Source: Bacteroidota bacterium
Lineage (GTDB): Bacteria > Bacteroidota > Bacteroidia > B-17B0 > Aurantibacillaceae
DNA: 6,550 nucleotides
Direction of reading: 5' to 3'
NCBI GenBank assembly: GCA_025359355.1
Contig: JANYGR010000517.1
Span: 1-6,550, forward strand
Position 1 is the first letter of the stretch, and every line of letters begins with the position of its first letter. The notes below the pieces were generated by a model. The model saw nothing but the letters and a program-made list of their open reading frames with translations, made no database searches and had not been told where the DNA came from. Below, in pieces: positions 1-6,469 of this stretch. Both the position numbers and the translations under genes were made by a program.

Positions 1-40
1 TTAAAAAAACAAAAAACCCACATATCCGAAGATATATGGG
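1..40 (-). terminator. Rho-independent terminator of the small lipoprotein gene
   Basis: Read on the minus strand, CCCATATATC and GATATGTGGG pair over 10 bp with a single G-U wobble and enclose a TTCG loop closed by C-G, the very stable cUUCGg tetraloop. The stem (17-40) is followed by TTTTTTG and then TTTTTTT (positions 16 to 3). On the plus strand the wobble becomes a C-A mismatch and the T-run is shorter, so the element is oriented to end minus-strand transcription. It lies 24 bp after the lipoprotein stop codon. Confidence 0.85.
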
Positions 41-64
41 CTTTTCCTAACTAAACACAAATTC

Positions 65-307
65 TTAGTGCTTTGAAGTAGCTTCAGTAGTAGTAGTTGT
101 AGTTTCAACAGAAGTACTAGTAGTAGTAGAATCAGTAGTAGCAGTTTCCATAGCAGCATTTAAGCTTTCAGATAAAGCAGCAGAGATAGAATCACCAGCA
201 CGTTTAGCTGCTTCTTCCATTTTAGCTTTTTCTTCAGCTGAAGGACCACAAGATACGAAAGTTGTAGCTAAAACTGCAACTGCAAGAATTGAAAATAATT
301 TTGTCAT
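65..307 (-). CDS. small Thr/Ser-rich lipoprotein, function unknown
   Basis: This 80-residue protein starts with a lipoprotein signal peptide: Lys3, a hydrophobic stretch at residues 4-18, and a lipobox-like F-V-S-C with Cys20 as the predicted lipidated residue. The -3 Phe is less usual than Leu, but such lipoboxes occur in Bacteroidota. Residues 23-54 are rich in Ala, Glu, Lys and Ser and should form a charged amphipathic helix. Residues 56-78 are almost entirely Thr and Ser with a few Glu, a low-complexity tail encoded by reiterated ACT/ACA codons. There is no recognisable enzymatic domain and I do not recognise the family. The mature protein of about 60 residues is presumably anchored in the inner or outer membrane. 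The residues after Cys20 (GPSAEE) do not clearly match the acidic surface-export signals described for Bacteroidota, so its side of the membrane is open. It has its own terminator, and the halogenase terminator lies upstream, so it is probably monocistronic. Confidence 0.75.
   Translation of the reverse strand: MTKLFSILAVAVLATTFVSCGPSAEEKAKMEEAAKRAGDSISAALSESLNAAMETATTDSTTTSTSVETTTTTTEATSKH
81..143. repeat. imperfect AGT/GTA trinucleotide-rich tract
   Basis: The plus strand shows clustered AGT units (about 85-96, 114-129 and 133-140), broken by short non-repeat pieces. On the coding strand these are ACT Thr codons of the lipoprotein tail. Any gain or loss of whole units would change tail length without breaking the frame. 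Confidence 0.6.
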
Positions 308-526
308 TTTTAAGTTTTTTAAATTGTTAATGTTGTTTAATTTATCATTTATACCAAACCCTTAAAATAGTAACCCAATTAAATGTCTTTATTTTAAAAA
401 TTTATTTAATATATTGATAATCAGTCAATTAAAAGTTAAAATAAAACAGGTTACTTCGTTATTTAAAGATATTTTTTTCTTCAAAAAAGAAGTTGTCTGT
501 GGTGGTTGAATTTAGTCCAACATAAA

Positions 527-560
527 ATTACCCGATATGTATTGTCACATATCGGGTAAT
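527..560 (-). terminator. hairpin terminator of the halogenase-family gene
   Basis: A perfect 14-bp stem pairs 527-540 (ATTACCCGATATGT) with 547-560 around a six-base loop. On the minus strand the stem leads into TTTTATG, giving a short T-run together with the AATT at its base. It lies 26 bp beyond the halogenase stop codon. The plus-strand side lacks a T-run, so the element serves minus-strand transcription. Confidence 0.8.
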
Positions 561-586
561 AAATTGAGTGAAATTTTTATAATAAA

Positions 587-1834
587 TTAAGCTATAGTAG
601 AGGGATTATTCATTCGTAAAAATTCCGATAATGATTTGACAACTCTATCATGTTTTTTTACAAATGGATTGTCTGTATCCCAAACGTATCCGGCTAACAC
701 GGAACATATTTGTTTTTTAATTTCTGGATTAATATCCTTGGTAAAGAAGATGTCATGCAAAGTACCATCGTACCATCCCATTACATAAGTTCTAAATACA
801 TCAACACCTTGCATCGTAGGTTTTACAAATTCTTCATCCCAATCTACTTTTTTACCTTCTAATTGTTTAATAACCAAATTTGCGGCTCGCTGGCTTGAAG
901 CTGTTGCCAGAGTGACTCCACTCGAGAACATAGGGTCTAAGAATTCGGTTACATTTCCAGTTAATACAAACCCATCTCCAAAAAATTGTTCAGTAGTAAC
1001 ACTCCAGCCTTCAAGAGTTTTAGGTTCAAACATGAAGGTTTCATTACCAAAGCGTTCTTTCAAATGTGGTTCCGAATTTATTAAATAACGTAATTGTGCT
1101 TCGGGTGTTTTGTCTTTGTGTTCGTCAAAAAATTCAGGACTACCAACAAACCCAACAGAAGTAACGCCTGTAGAAAATGGAATAACCCAAATCCAAGTTT
1201 GTGGCTGATGCACTAATATCATAATTCTATTAGGCTCATTATGTACATCACGCTTTGGATCATTAACATGGGCAAATAACGATTTACGCGGAGGCAAATT
1301 ACTTGGCTTGTCTAAATTAAACAAACGAGGAATAACACGGCCATAACCACTGCTATCAACGATAAACTTTGCTTTGATTTGCGAAACGTTTCCGTCCTTA
1401 TCAACAATAGTTGTTGTTGAATTTGAACCATCAAATTTTATATCAGTTACTGTCGTTTCGAAATGAACAGTGACTCCTTTGCGCTGAATTTCATCAGCTA
1501 AAGTCTTATCAAAATCTCCGCGAGGCACTTGCCATGTCCAAGAGAATCCTTCTGTAAATTGTTCATCAAAATTAAAATCACACACATCATCTTTACGTAA
1601 AAACTTAGCGCCAAATTTTTCTTGAAATCCTTGCGCTTTAACGGCATCTAACAAACCCGCTTCCTCTAATGCTTCCATGCAACGAGGCAATAAACTTTCT
1701 CCTATTACAAATCGTGGAAATTTTTCTTTTTCCACCATGTGCACATTATAACCTGCTTTTTTAATGATACCAGCAGCAACTGAACCTGATGGACCAGCGC
1801 CAATCACTAACACATCTACCTCTTGAGTTTGCAT
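587..1834 (-). CDS. flavin-dependent halogenase-family FAD enzyme (Trp_halogenase-like)
   Basis: This 415-residue FAD enzyme has an N-terminal dinucleotide-binding fold with G-A-G-P-S-G (12-17) and an acidic ribose-binding position at Glu35. The segment I-G-E-S-L-L-P (44-50) is typical of phenol/pyrrole-type halogenases and related monooxygenases. K-F-G-A-K-F (73-78) supplies a lysine where this group keeps a conserved one. The flavin-dependent halogenase signature WxWxIP is exact at 214-219 (W-I-W-V-I-P). F-L-D-P-M-F-S-S-G-V (298-307) matches the loop near the flavin that binds halide in characterised members. In that family FADH2 reacts with O2 and chloride or bromide to give HOX, which halogenates an aromatic substrate. 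A separate flavin reductase is needed, and none is encoded here. Some homologues carry the fold without halogenating, so activity is inferred. Bacteroidota often keep such genes in flexirubin/dialkylresorcinol clusters, but no such neighbours are visible. The start at 1834 is preceded by an A-rich leader. Family assignment is firm; substrate is unknown. Confidence 0.85.
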   Translation of the reverse strand: MQTQEVDVLVIGAGPSGSVAAGIIKKAGYNVHMVEKEKFPRFVIGESLLPRCMEALEEAGLLDAVKAQGFQEKFGAKFLRKDDVCDFNFDEQFTEGFSWTWQVPRGDFDKTLADEIQRKGVTVHFETTVTDIKFDGSNSTTTIVDKDGNVSQIKAKFIVDSSGYGRVIPRLFNLDKPSNLPPRKSLFAHVNDPKRDVHNEPNRIMILVHQPQTWIWVIPFSTGVTSVGFVGSPEFFDEHKDKTPEAQLRYLINSEPHLKERFGNETFMFEPKTLEGWSVTTEQFFGDGFVLTGNVTEFLDPMFSSGVTLATASSQRAANLVIKQLEGKKVDWDEEFVKPTMQGVDVFRTYVMGWYDGTLHDIFFTKDINPEIKKQICSVLAGYVWDTDNPFVKKHDRVVKSLSEFLRMNNPSTIA

Positions 1835-1963
1835 AATTTTACGTTTTAGAACTACGATATATGAACGGTTAAAGTTACGACGATTTTATGTGCTAAGCAA
1901 ATGATAAGAGTCATAAATTAATTTAACCACAATACAGTTGTAACAATTATTTAGACAAATTGT
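1835..1963 (-). promoter_or_regulatory. intergenic region upstream of the halogenase-family gene, possible weak promoter
   Basis: These 129 bp separate the dprA stop from the halogenase start. On the minus strand TATCATTTG (1898-1906) resembles the Bacteroidota -7 element TAnnTTTG with one extra spacer base. A TTG (1930-1932) lies 23 bp upstream of it, at the wide end of the usual -33 spacing. The match is imperfect and is a candidate only. No small gene was seen. Confidence 0.25.
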
Positions 1964-3073
1964 TTAACGATTGATTTCATACATTTTTCCAGGTAAAGAT
2001 TTGATGACATTAGAAAACTCTAATTGCAATAAACAAGAAGAAGTTTTAGAAATAGGAAATTGAGTAGCATTGCAAATTTCATCAATATGCAATTGCGCTT
2101 TGCGATCAAATACATTTACCATGATTTGCTCATCTGGCGTAAGGTTTAGGAGCAATGGAATTTGTGTTGATTTTTTATGTTTAACTTCTTGATTCCAGTT
2201 CATGATGTAAAACAAATCAGCAACACTTTCTATCAAACTTGCTTTTGTTGTTTTTATTAATCCATTGCAACCTTCGCTTAATGCTTCGCCGGCCCTTCCC
2301 GGAAAAGCGAACACATCCTTATTGTATGCATTTGCTATGGTTGCTGTAATTAAACTTCCGCCTTCTTTTTTGGATTCAACAACGATAAGCGCATCACACA
2401 TGCCTGCTACAATACGATTTCGTTTTGGAAAATTTTCTCTATCAGGAATTGTTTCGCTCATAAACTCTGTGAGTAAGCCGCCTTGATGAATCATTTTATC
2501 GGCATAATTAGAATGTACCGCAGGATAAATTCTATCAAGGCCGTGGGCTAAAACCCCAACGGTTTGTAACTCGTTTTCTAATGCTGTTTTGTGAGCTGTT
2601 ATATCTATGCCATAAGCCAAACCACTGACTACTAAAATACCACTTGACTTTAAATCTTGAATTAATTTTTCTGTCATTAATTTACCATAGGGCGATGGTG
2701 TGCGTGTGCCAACTACAGACACAATTTTTTGCGCATTTAAATCGGCATTTCCTTTATAATAAAGCATTACAGGGCTATCATAACAATTTTTTAAGCGAGA
2801 CGGATAATCTTTGTCAGTAAAAAACAGCGCTTGAATATTGTTTTTTTGAATGTATGCGATTTCTTTTTCGGCTCGATTTAAAACATCTTTGCTTTGAGCA
2901 ATTGATTTAGCAAGAACAAAACCTATACCTGGTATTTTTTCGAGTTGAGCTTTATTGGTTTTGAAAATTTGCTCGGCACTGCCACAATATGCGAGTAAGT
3001 TTTTTGCTAAAACATCTCCAATGCCATCTAATAATGTTAATCCAATTTGATATGTTAATTCGGCAGACTGCAT
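1964..3073 (-). CDS. dprA: DNA-processing protein DprA
   Basis: DprA (Smf) binds incoming single-stranded DNA in the cytoplasm during natural transformation and loads RecA onto it. The 369 residues match the usual length of three-domain DprA proteins. Two helix-hairpin-helix-like segments (about 15-27 and 47-58, the second with I-P-G-I-G) form the N-terminal domain. The Rossmann-like core spans about 85-295. It carries V-G-T-R (121-124), S-G-L-A-Y-G-I-D with a following A-H (150-161), G-G-L-L-T-E (198-203), F-P-K-R-N-R-I-V-A-G (215-224), E-G-G-S-L-I-T-A (237-244) and F-A-F-P-G-R (255-260). Residues about 310-369 fit the C-terminal winged-helix domain. All family motifs are intact, with no frameshift. 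The ATG at 3073 gives the expected N-terminus. It diverges from the receptor gene 50 bp away, and no other competence genes lie in the window. The gene is common in non-competent bacteria too, so competence cannot be inferred from it alone. Confidence 0.95.
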   Translation of the reverse strand: MQSAELTYQIGLTLLDGIGDVLAKNLLAYCGSAEQIFKTNKAQLEKIPGIGFVLAKSIAQSKDVLNRAEKEIAYIQKNNIQALFFTDKDYPSRLKNCYDSPVMLYYKGNADLNAQKIVSVVGTRTPSPYGKLMTEKLIQDLKSSGILVVSGLAYGIDITAHKTALENELQTVGVLAHGLDRIYPAVHSNYADKMIHQGGLLTEFMSETIPDRENFPKRNRIVAGMCDALIVVESKKEGGSLITATIANAYNKDVFAFPGRAGEALSEGCNGLIKTTKASLIESVADLFYIMNWNQEVKHKKSTQIPLLLNLTPDEQIMVNVFDRKAQLHIDEICNATQFPISKTSSCLLQLEFSNVIKSLPGKMYEINR

Positions 3074-3123
3074 TTGTTTTTAATTGTAAATTATTATATT
3101 GTGTTCGTAAAATTAAACAGATT
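3074..3123. promoter_or_regulatory. 50-bp divergent intergenic region between dprA and the TonB-dependent receptor gene
   Basis: Both genes must start from this short AT-rich spacer or from inside each other's 5' end. For the receptor, TTTG (3073-3076) and TATATTGT (3095-3102) sit 18 bp apart and resemble a -33/-7 pair, but the second box matches TAnnTTTG imperfectly. For dprA, TAATTTTA (3108-3115 on the minus strand) is one base from the consensus but has no TTG upstream. No Shine-Dalgarno sequence is apparent before either ATG. Confidence 0.35.
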
Positions 3124-5478
3124 ATGATAAAATTAATTAAATATATTTTAACAGGGTTATTTTTTTATACATCTAATAGTTATGCCCAATCATTAGGATA
3201 TGTTAAAGGCATTGTAACAGATAAATCGAATAATGAAACGTTGCCTGGGGCTTTAGTGACTCTTAATAAAATAAAAGGCGTTGCTTCCGATATAAACGGG
3301 GCATTTGTTATTAGTGTAGAAGCCGGAGAATACAGCTTAAATTGTGATTTATTAGGCTATACCAAGTTCACTACAAAAATTGTTGTAAAAGAACTTGATA
3401 CTGTATTTGTAAATATTCAATTAGGAAATGGTAATCAGTTATTGGATGAGGTAGTTGTGTCTGCTGGAAAGTTTGAACAAAAATTATCGGATGTCACGGT
3501 TAGTATGGATGTGATAAAACCTGCATTAATAGAGAACAAGGGTGTAACAAATTTAGACGCCATTATTAATCAAGTGCCGGGAGTAACTGTATCGGATGGA
3601 CAAGCAAGTATTCGAGGAGGGAGCGGTTATAGTTATGGAGCAGGTACTCGCGTATTAATGTTAGTGGATGAAATGCCAATGATAACGGCGGATGCTAATG
3701 ATATTAAATGGAATTATTTGCCAATTGAAAATGTAGAGCAGGTTGAGGTAATTAAAGGCGCATCGTCTGCTTTATTTGGCTCCTCGGCGCTTAACGGAGT
3801 TATTAATTTACGAACAGCTTATGCGAAAGATAAACCTCAAACGAAATTAACAATCTTCGGAGCAACATACGATGCCCCTAAGCGCTCCAGTTTAAAATGG
3901 TGGGATAATACTTCTCAATCGCAATCGGGATTAAATTTTTCGCACGCTCAAAAAATAAAAAACTTAGATATCGTATTAGGCGGACATGTTTTTAATGATA
4001 TGGGGTATCGGTATTTAGAAACGGAAGAGCGTGAAAGATTTAATGTTAATCTAAGGTACAATTTTAAAAAAATAGCAGGCTTATCTATTGGGGTTAATAC
4101 AAATATGATGCAATACAGAGGTGGGTTATTTTTTTTATGGCAAAATGCTGACTCTGCCTACATTCCATCAGGACATACTATTCAAGGGTATAAAAACACA
4201 CGTTTTAATATCGATCCTTACATTACTTATTATTCAAAAAAAGGAGGAAGATTTAGTTTACGTACACGTTATTTTTTAAGTAATAATAACAATAACACAA
4301 ATCAAGGGTCAAGAGCTGAGCTATATTACAACGAATTACAATATCAAAAGAAGTTTAAAAATAATTTAACAACAACATTTGGAGCTGTGTATACGGAACA
4401 GCAAGTAATGGCAGATTCTCTTTACGGAAGACATACGGGGCGCAACTATGCCGGTTATGCACAATTTGATTATAAGTATAAAAAACTAACCGTATCATTT
4501 GGGTTAAGAGGAGAGTATAATAAAGTGGATTCATCGTATACACGTGGCTATATCAATAACGATATTAAAAACTTACCGTTTCAACCTGTATTAAGAGCTG
4601 GTTTGAATTACCACTTAATGGAATATACATTTTTGCGTGCTTCATTTGGACAAGGTTACCGATTTCCATCAATTGCTGAAAAATATATTAGTACCGGTTT
4701 AAGTGCTATTAAAGTATTACCTAATCCAGGTTTGCAGCCAGAGCGCGGTTGGAGTGCTGAAATAGGAGTGAAGCAAGGATTTAAGATTTTAAATTTCAAA
4801 GGGTTTATTGATGTAGCTGGTTTTTGGACAGAGTACCAAAACATGACCGAATTTATTTTTGATATCTATGGACCAAAAACAGGTAACTTTATTAATGACA
4901 GTAAAAATGCAGGTTTCAAATCTCAAAATGTAGGTAGGGCTCGTATTAACGGTATTGATGCTTCTATTACTGGCACTGGAAAAATGGGGCCTATTAATAT
5001 TACTACCTTAATGGGTTATACATTCACTAATCCTATTGACCCTGATTTTAATCCTAAAAAAGATACGTTGGGATCTTTACCAAACTCCAATTTATTGAAA
5101 TATAGAAATAGACATTTGGTAAAAGGAGATTTGCAATTAGATTATAAAAAGGTATCGATTGGCTGGAGTGTTCGTTATTACAGCTTTATGGAAAATATTG
5201 ATAGGCGTTTTGTGCAAAGTATATATCATGAATATAATGATCCAGGGATTAATTTTGATGCCATTGATCAAACATATATACTGCCAGGTTTGCCTAAGTA
5301 TCGTGAAGAACATAAAAATGGCGATTGGATTCATGATGCAAGATGTTCTTTTCAGATAACTAAAGCATTAAAAGCATCGTTCATTGTTAATAATGTTTTT
5401 AATAGAGAATATACTCTGCGTCCTGGAGATGTACGCCCACCGCGTATGTTTATGTTACAATTGATGATTAAGATTTAA
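3124..5478 (+). CDS. TonB-dependent outer-membrane receptor with carboxypeptidase-regulatory-like N-terminal domain
   Basis: This 784-residue outer-membrane receptor imports an unknown ligand using TonB/ExbBD energy. A Sec signal peptide covers residues 1-21 (cleavage S-Y-A|Q). Next comes a CarboxypepD_reg-like beta domain (about 25-102, with G-I-V-T-D and G-A-F-V-I). A TonB-box-like L-D-E-V-V-V-S-A (107-114) leads into the plug (about 120-232), which shows I-R-G-G (163-166), V-E-V-I-K-G (207-212) and L-F-G-S-S-A-L-N-G-V-I-N (217-228). The rest is an aromatic-rich barrel with the family motifs F-G-Q-G-Y-R-F-P (508-515) and N-P-G-L-Q-P-E (534-540), and N-V-F-N-R-E-Y near the C-terminus. The last residue is Ile rather than the common Phe. 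The frame is open back to 2989, but that extension lies inside dprA on the opposite strand and would bury the signal peptide, so 3124 was chosen. It is shorter than SusC proteins and no SusD gene follows. A siderophore, cobalamin, metal or peptide ligand is possible. Confidence 0.92.
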   Translation: MIKLIKYILTGLFFYTSNSYAQSLGYVKGIVTDKSNNETLPGALVTLNKIKGVASDINGAFVISVEAGEYSLNCDLLGYTKFTTKIVVKELDTVFVNIQLGNGNQLLDEVVVSAGKFEQKLSDVTVSMDVIKPALIENKGVTNLDAIINQVPGVTVSDGQASIRGGSGYSYGAGTRVLMLVDEMPMITADANDIKWNYLPIENVEQVEVIKGASSALFGSSALNGVINLRTAYAKDKPQTKLTIFGATYDAPKRSSLKWWDNTSQSQSGLNFSHAQKIKNLDIVLGGHVFNDMGYRYLETEERERFNVNLRYNFKKIAGLSIGVNTNMMQYRGGLFFLWQNADSAYIPSGHTIQGYKNTRFNIDPYITYYSKKGGRFSLRTRYFLSNNNNNTNQGSRAELYYNELQYQKKFKNNLTTTFGAVYTEQQVMADSLYGRHTGRNYAGYAQFDYKYKKLTVSFGLRGEYNKVDSSYTRGYINNDIKNLPFQPVLRAGLNYHLMEYTFLRASFGQGYRFPSIAEKYISTGLSAIKVLPNPGLQPERGWSAEIGVKQGFKILNFKGFIDVAGFWTEYQNMTEFIFDIYGPKTGNFINDSKNAGFKSQNVGRARINGIDASITGTGKMGPINITTLMGYTFTNPIDPDFNPKKDTLGSLPNSNLLKYRNRHLVKGDLQLDYKKVSIGWSVRYYSFMENIDRRFVQSIYHEYNDPGINFDAIDQTYILPGLPKYREEHKNGDWIHDARCSFQITKALKASFIVNNVFNREYTLRPGDVRPPRMFMLQLMIKI

Positions 5479-5531
5479 ATTACCAAAAATAATTTAGCAA
5501 TTTTTCACAAAAGAAACGGCTATTAATATCG

Positions 5532-5539
5532 TATATTTG
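5532..5539 (+). promoter_or_regulatory. Bacteroidota -7 promoter element for the Bax inhibitor-1 family gene
   Basis: TATATTTG matches the Bacteroidota -7 consensus TAnnTTTG exactly and ends 23 bp before the ATG at 5563, which would give a short A-rich leader. No good TTG -33 box sits at the expected distance upstream. No terminator hairpin was seen between the receptor stop and this site, so read-through from the receptor gene is also possible. Confidence 0.55.
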
Positions 5540-5562
5540 TATCTTAAAATAACAATAAAAAA

Positions 5563-6297
5563 ATGGAAACAAATTCTAGAAATACAAATCTTGATAATAT
5601 TGAAAGTGCTACTATAGTTGGACGCAAGAATGCGTTAGCATCTGTTTTCGGCTGGATGTTTATTGGGATGGTTCTTACAACTATAGCGTCTTTATCATTT
5701 GCTTTTATACCAAGTTTATTTTCGTTAATGGTAACTACTGAGAATGGATTTATTACAGGCAGAAGTATCTTAGGGCACATTATTACTTTTGCACCTTTAC
5801 TTTTATTAATTGGCATGGGGGCAGGTTATCGTAAATTACCATTTATAGGTTTAGCTGCTTTATTCATGGCTTTCTCTGCATTATTTGGGATTAGTATCAG
5901 TTATATATTTATTATTTACCAAGTTGGTTCAATTGTAAATGTATTTTTATCAACTTGTGCTTTGTTTGGTATCATGGCTGGTGTAGGCTATTTTACAAAA
6001 ACGGATTTAACCAAAATGGGCAATATTTTGATGATTGGTGTGATGGGAATTTTCGTAGCATCTTTAATTAATTATTTTGTAGGAAGTAGTCAAATGGGTT
6101 ATATAATTAGCGTAATTGCTGTAATTATATTTACAGGATTAACAGCTTACGATATGCAAAAAATTAAAAACATGTTGCAAGATAATGATGGTTCTGAAAG
6201 CTATAAAAAACTAGCACTTTGGGGTGCTTTAGATTTATATTTAGATTTTATTAATTTATTTTTATCTCTACTTCGTATTTTTGGTGATAGAAAATAA
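5563..6297 (+). CDS. Bax inhibitor-1/YbhL family integral membrane protein
   Basis: This 244-residue protein is almost wholly hydrophobic after a polar N-terminus (1-24), with about seven membrane segments. Rough positions are 25-55, 67-88, 92-105, 106-120, 124-143, 152-173 and 177-196, plus a C-terminal amphipathic helix around 217-240. Family landmarks are A-L-F-G-I-S-I-S-Y-I-F (106-116), T-A-Y-D-M-Q-K-I (194-201) and L-Y-L-D-F-I-N-L-F (225-233). Structural work on the bacterial homologue YetJ from Bacillus subtilis describes a pH-sensitive aspartate pair controlling calcium leak. Asp197 and Asp228 are the likely equivalents here, by motif rather than alignment. The length fits bacterial members. 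The substrate and physiological role of most bacterial BI-1 proteins are unsettled, and calcium or proton homeostasis is an inference. It lies 84 bp after the receptor gene, has its own -7 element and a strong terminator, and so probably forms its own unit. The ATG at 5563 has an A-rich leader without a Shine-Dalgarno sequence. Confidence 0.92.
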   Translation: METNSRNTNLDNIESATIVGRKNALASVFGWMFIGMVLTTIASLSFAFIPSLFSLMVTTENGFITGRSILGHIITFAPLLLLIGMGAGYRKLPFIGLAALFMAFSALFGISISYIFIIYQVGSIVNVFLSTCALFGIMAGVGYFTKTDLTKMGNILMIGVMGIFVASLINYFVGSSQMGYIISVIAVIIFTGLTAYDMQKIKNMLQDNDGSESYKKLALWGALDLYLDFINLFLSLLRIFGDRK

Positions 6298-6314
6298 TTA
6301 ATCTAATATATTTT

Positions 6315-6354
6315 AAAAAGCCATAATTTTCAGAAATGAATTTTATGGCTTTTT
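6315..6354 (+). terminator. Rho-independent terminator after the Bax inhibitor-1 family gene
   Basis: A 12-bp stem pairs AAAAAGCCATAA (6315-6326) with TTATGGCTTTTT (6343-6354) around a 16-base loop, and the T-run continues to 6355 and beyond. It starts 18 bp after the stop codon. The A-run on the left arm also gives a T-run on the minus strand, so it could act in both directions. Confidence 0.85.
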
Positions 6355-6390
6355 TATTTAATAAAAATAAATAAATTTACGTATGAAATA

Positions 6391-6445
6391 GCTATTTGTT
6401 GAATTGCATAAACCACATAACGAAACATAGCGTATTCCAAATAGC
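6391..6445 (+). repeat. inverted repeat in the leader of the downstream lipoprotein gene
   Basis: GCTATTTG (6391-6398) and CAAATAGC (6438-6445) are perfect 8-bp inverted copies. The pairing continues inward with GAAT (6401-6404) against ATTC (6434-6437) if a two-base bulge is allowed, giving 12 paired positions around a loop of about 29 bases. It ends 24 bp before the ATG and has no T-run after it, so it is not a typical terminator. An upstream TAAATTTA (6372-6379) is one base off the -7 consensus, which would place the repeat in the 5' untranslated region. Confidence 0.4.
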
Positions 6446-6469
6446 AACTTAAAATAAATAAAATAATAT

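Noticed and set aside
308..420. Promoter search upstream of the small lipoprotein gene
   Set aside because: TTTG and TA boxes occur on the minus strand but not with TAnnTTTG spacing; in DNA this AT-rich they cannot be told from chance.
1942..1964. Possible hairpin AACAATT/AATTGTT at the dprA 3' end
   Set aside because: The stem is short and AT-only, overlaps the stop codon and has no T-run after it on the minus strand.
2265..2486. Plus-strand open frame of 73 codons inside dprA
   Set aside because: It is antisense to conserved DprA core motifs and has no family features, so it is a shadow frame.
2989..3123. In-frame N-terminal extension of the receptor reading frame, including ATGs at 2989, 3034 and 3052
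   Set aside because: It lies mostly inside dprA on the other strand and would place 45 residues ahead of a clean signal peptide starting at 3124.
4355..5359. Several 60-66 codon frames on both strands within the receptor gene
   Set aside because: All overlap the intact receptor coding sequence and show no independent start signals or recognisable domains.
5544..5816. Minus-strand 90-codon frame opposite the Bax inhibitor-1 family gene
   Set aside because: It is antisense to conserved coding sequence and looks like a shadow frame.
5563..6297. Idea that the Bax inhibitor-1 family gene came from a eukaryote
   Set aside because: The family is widespread in bacteria, and the length, motifs and AT-rich composition fit bacterial members and the neighbouring genes.
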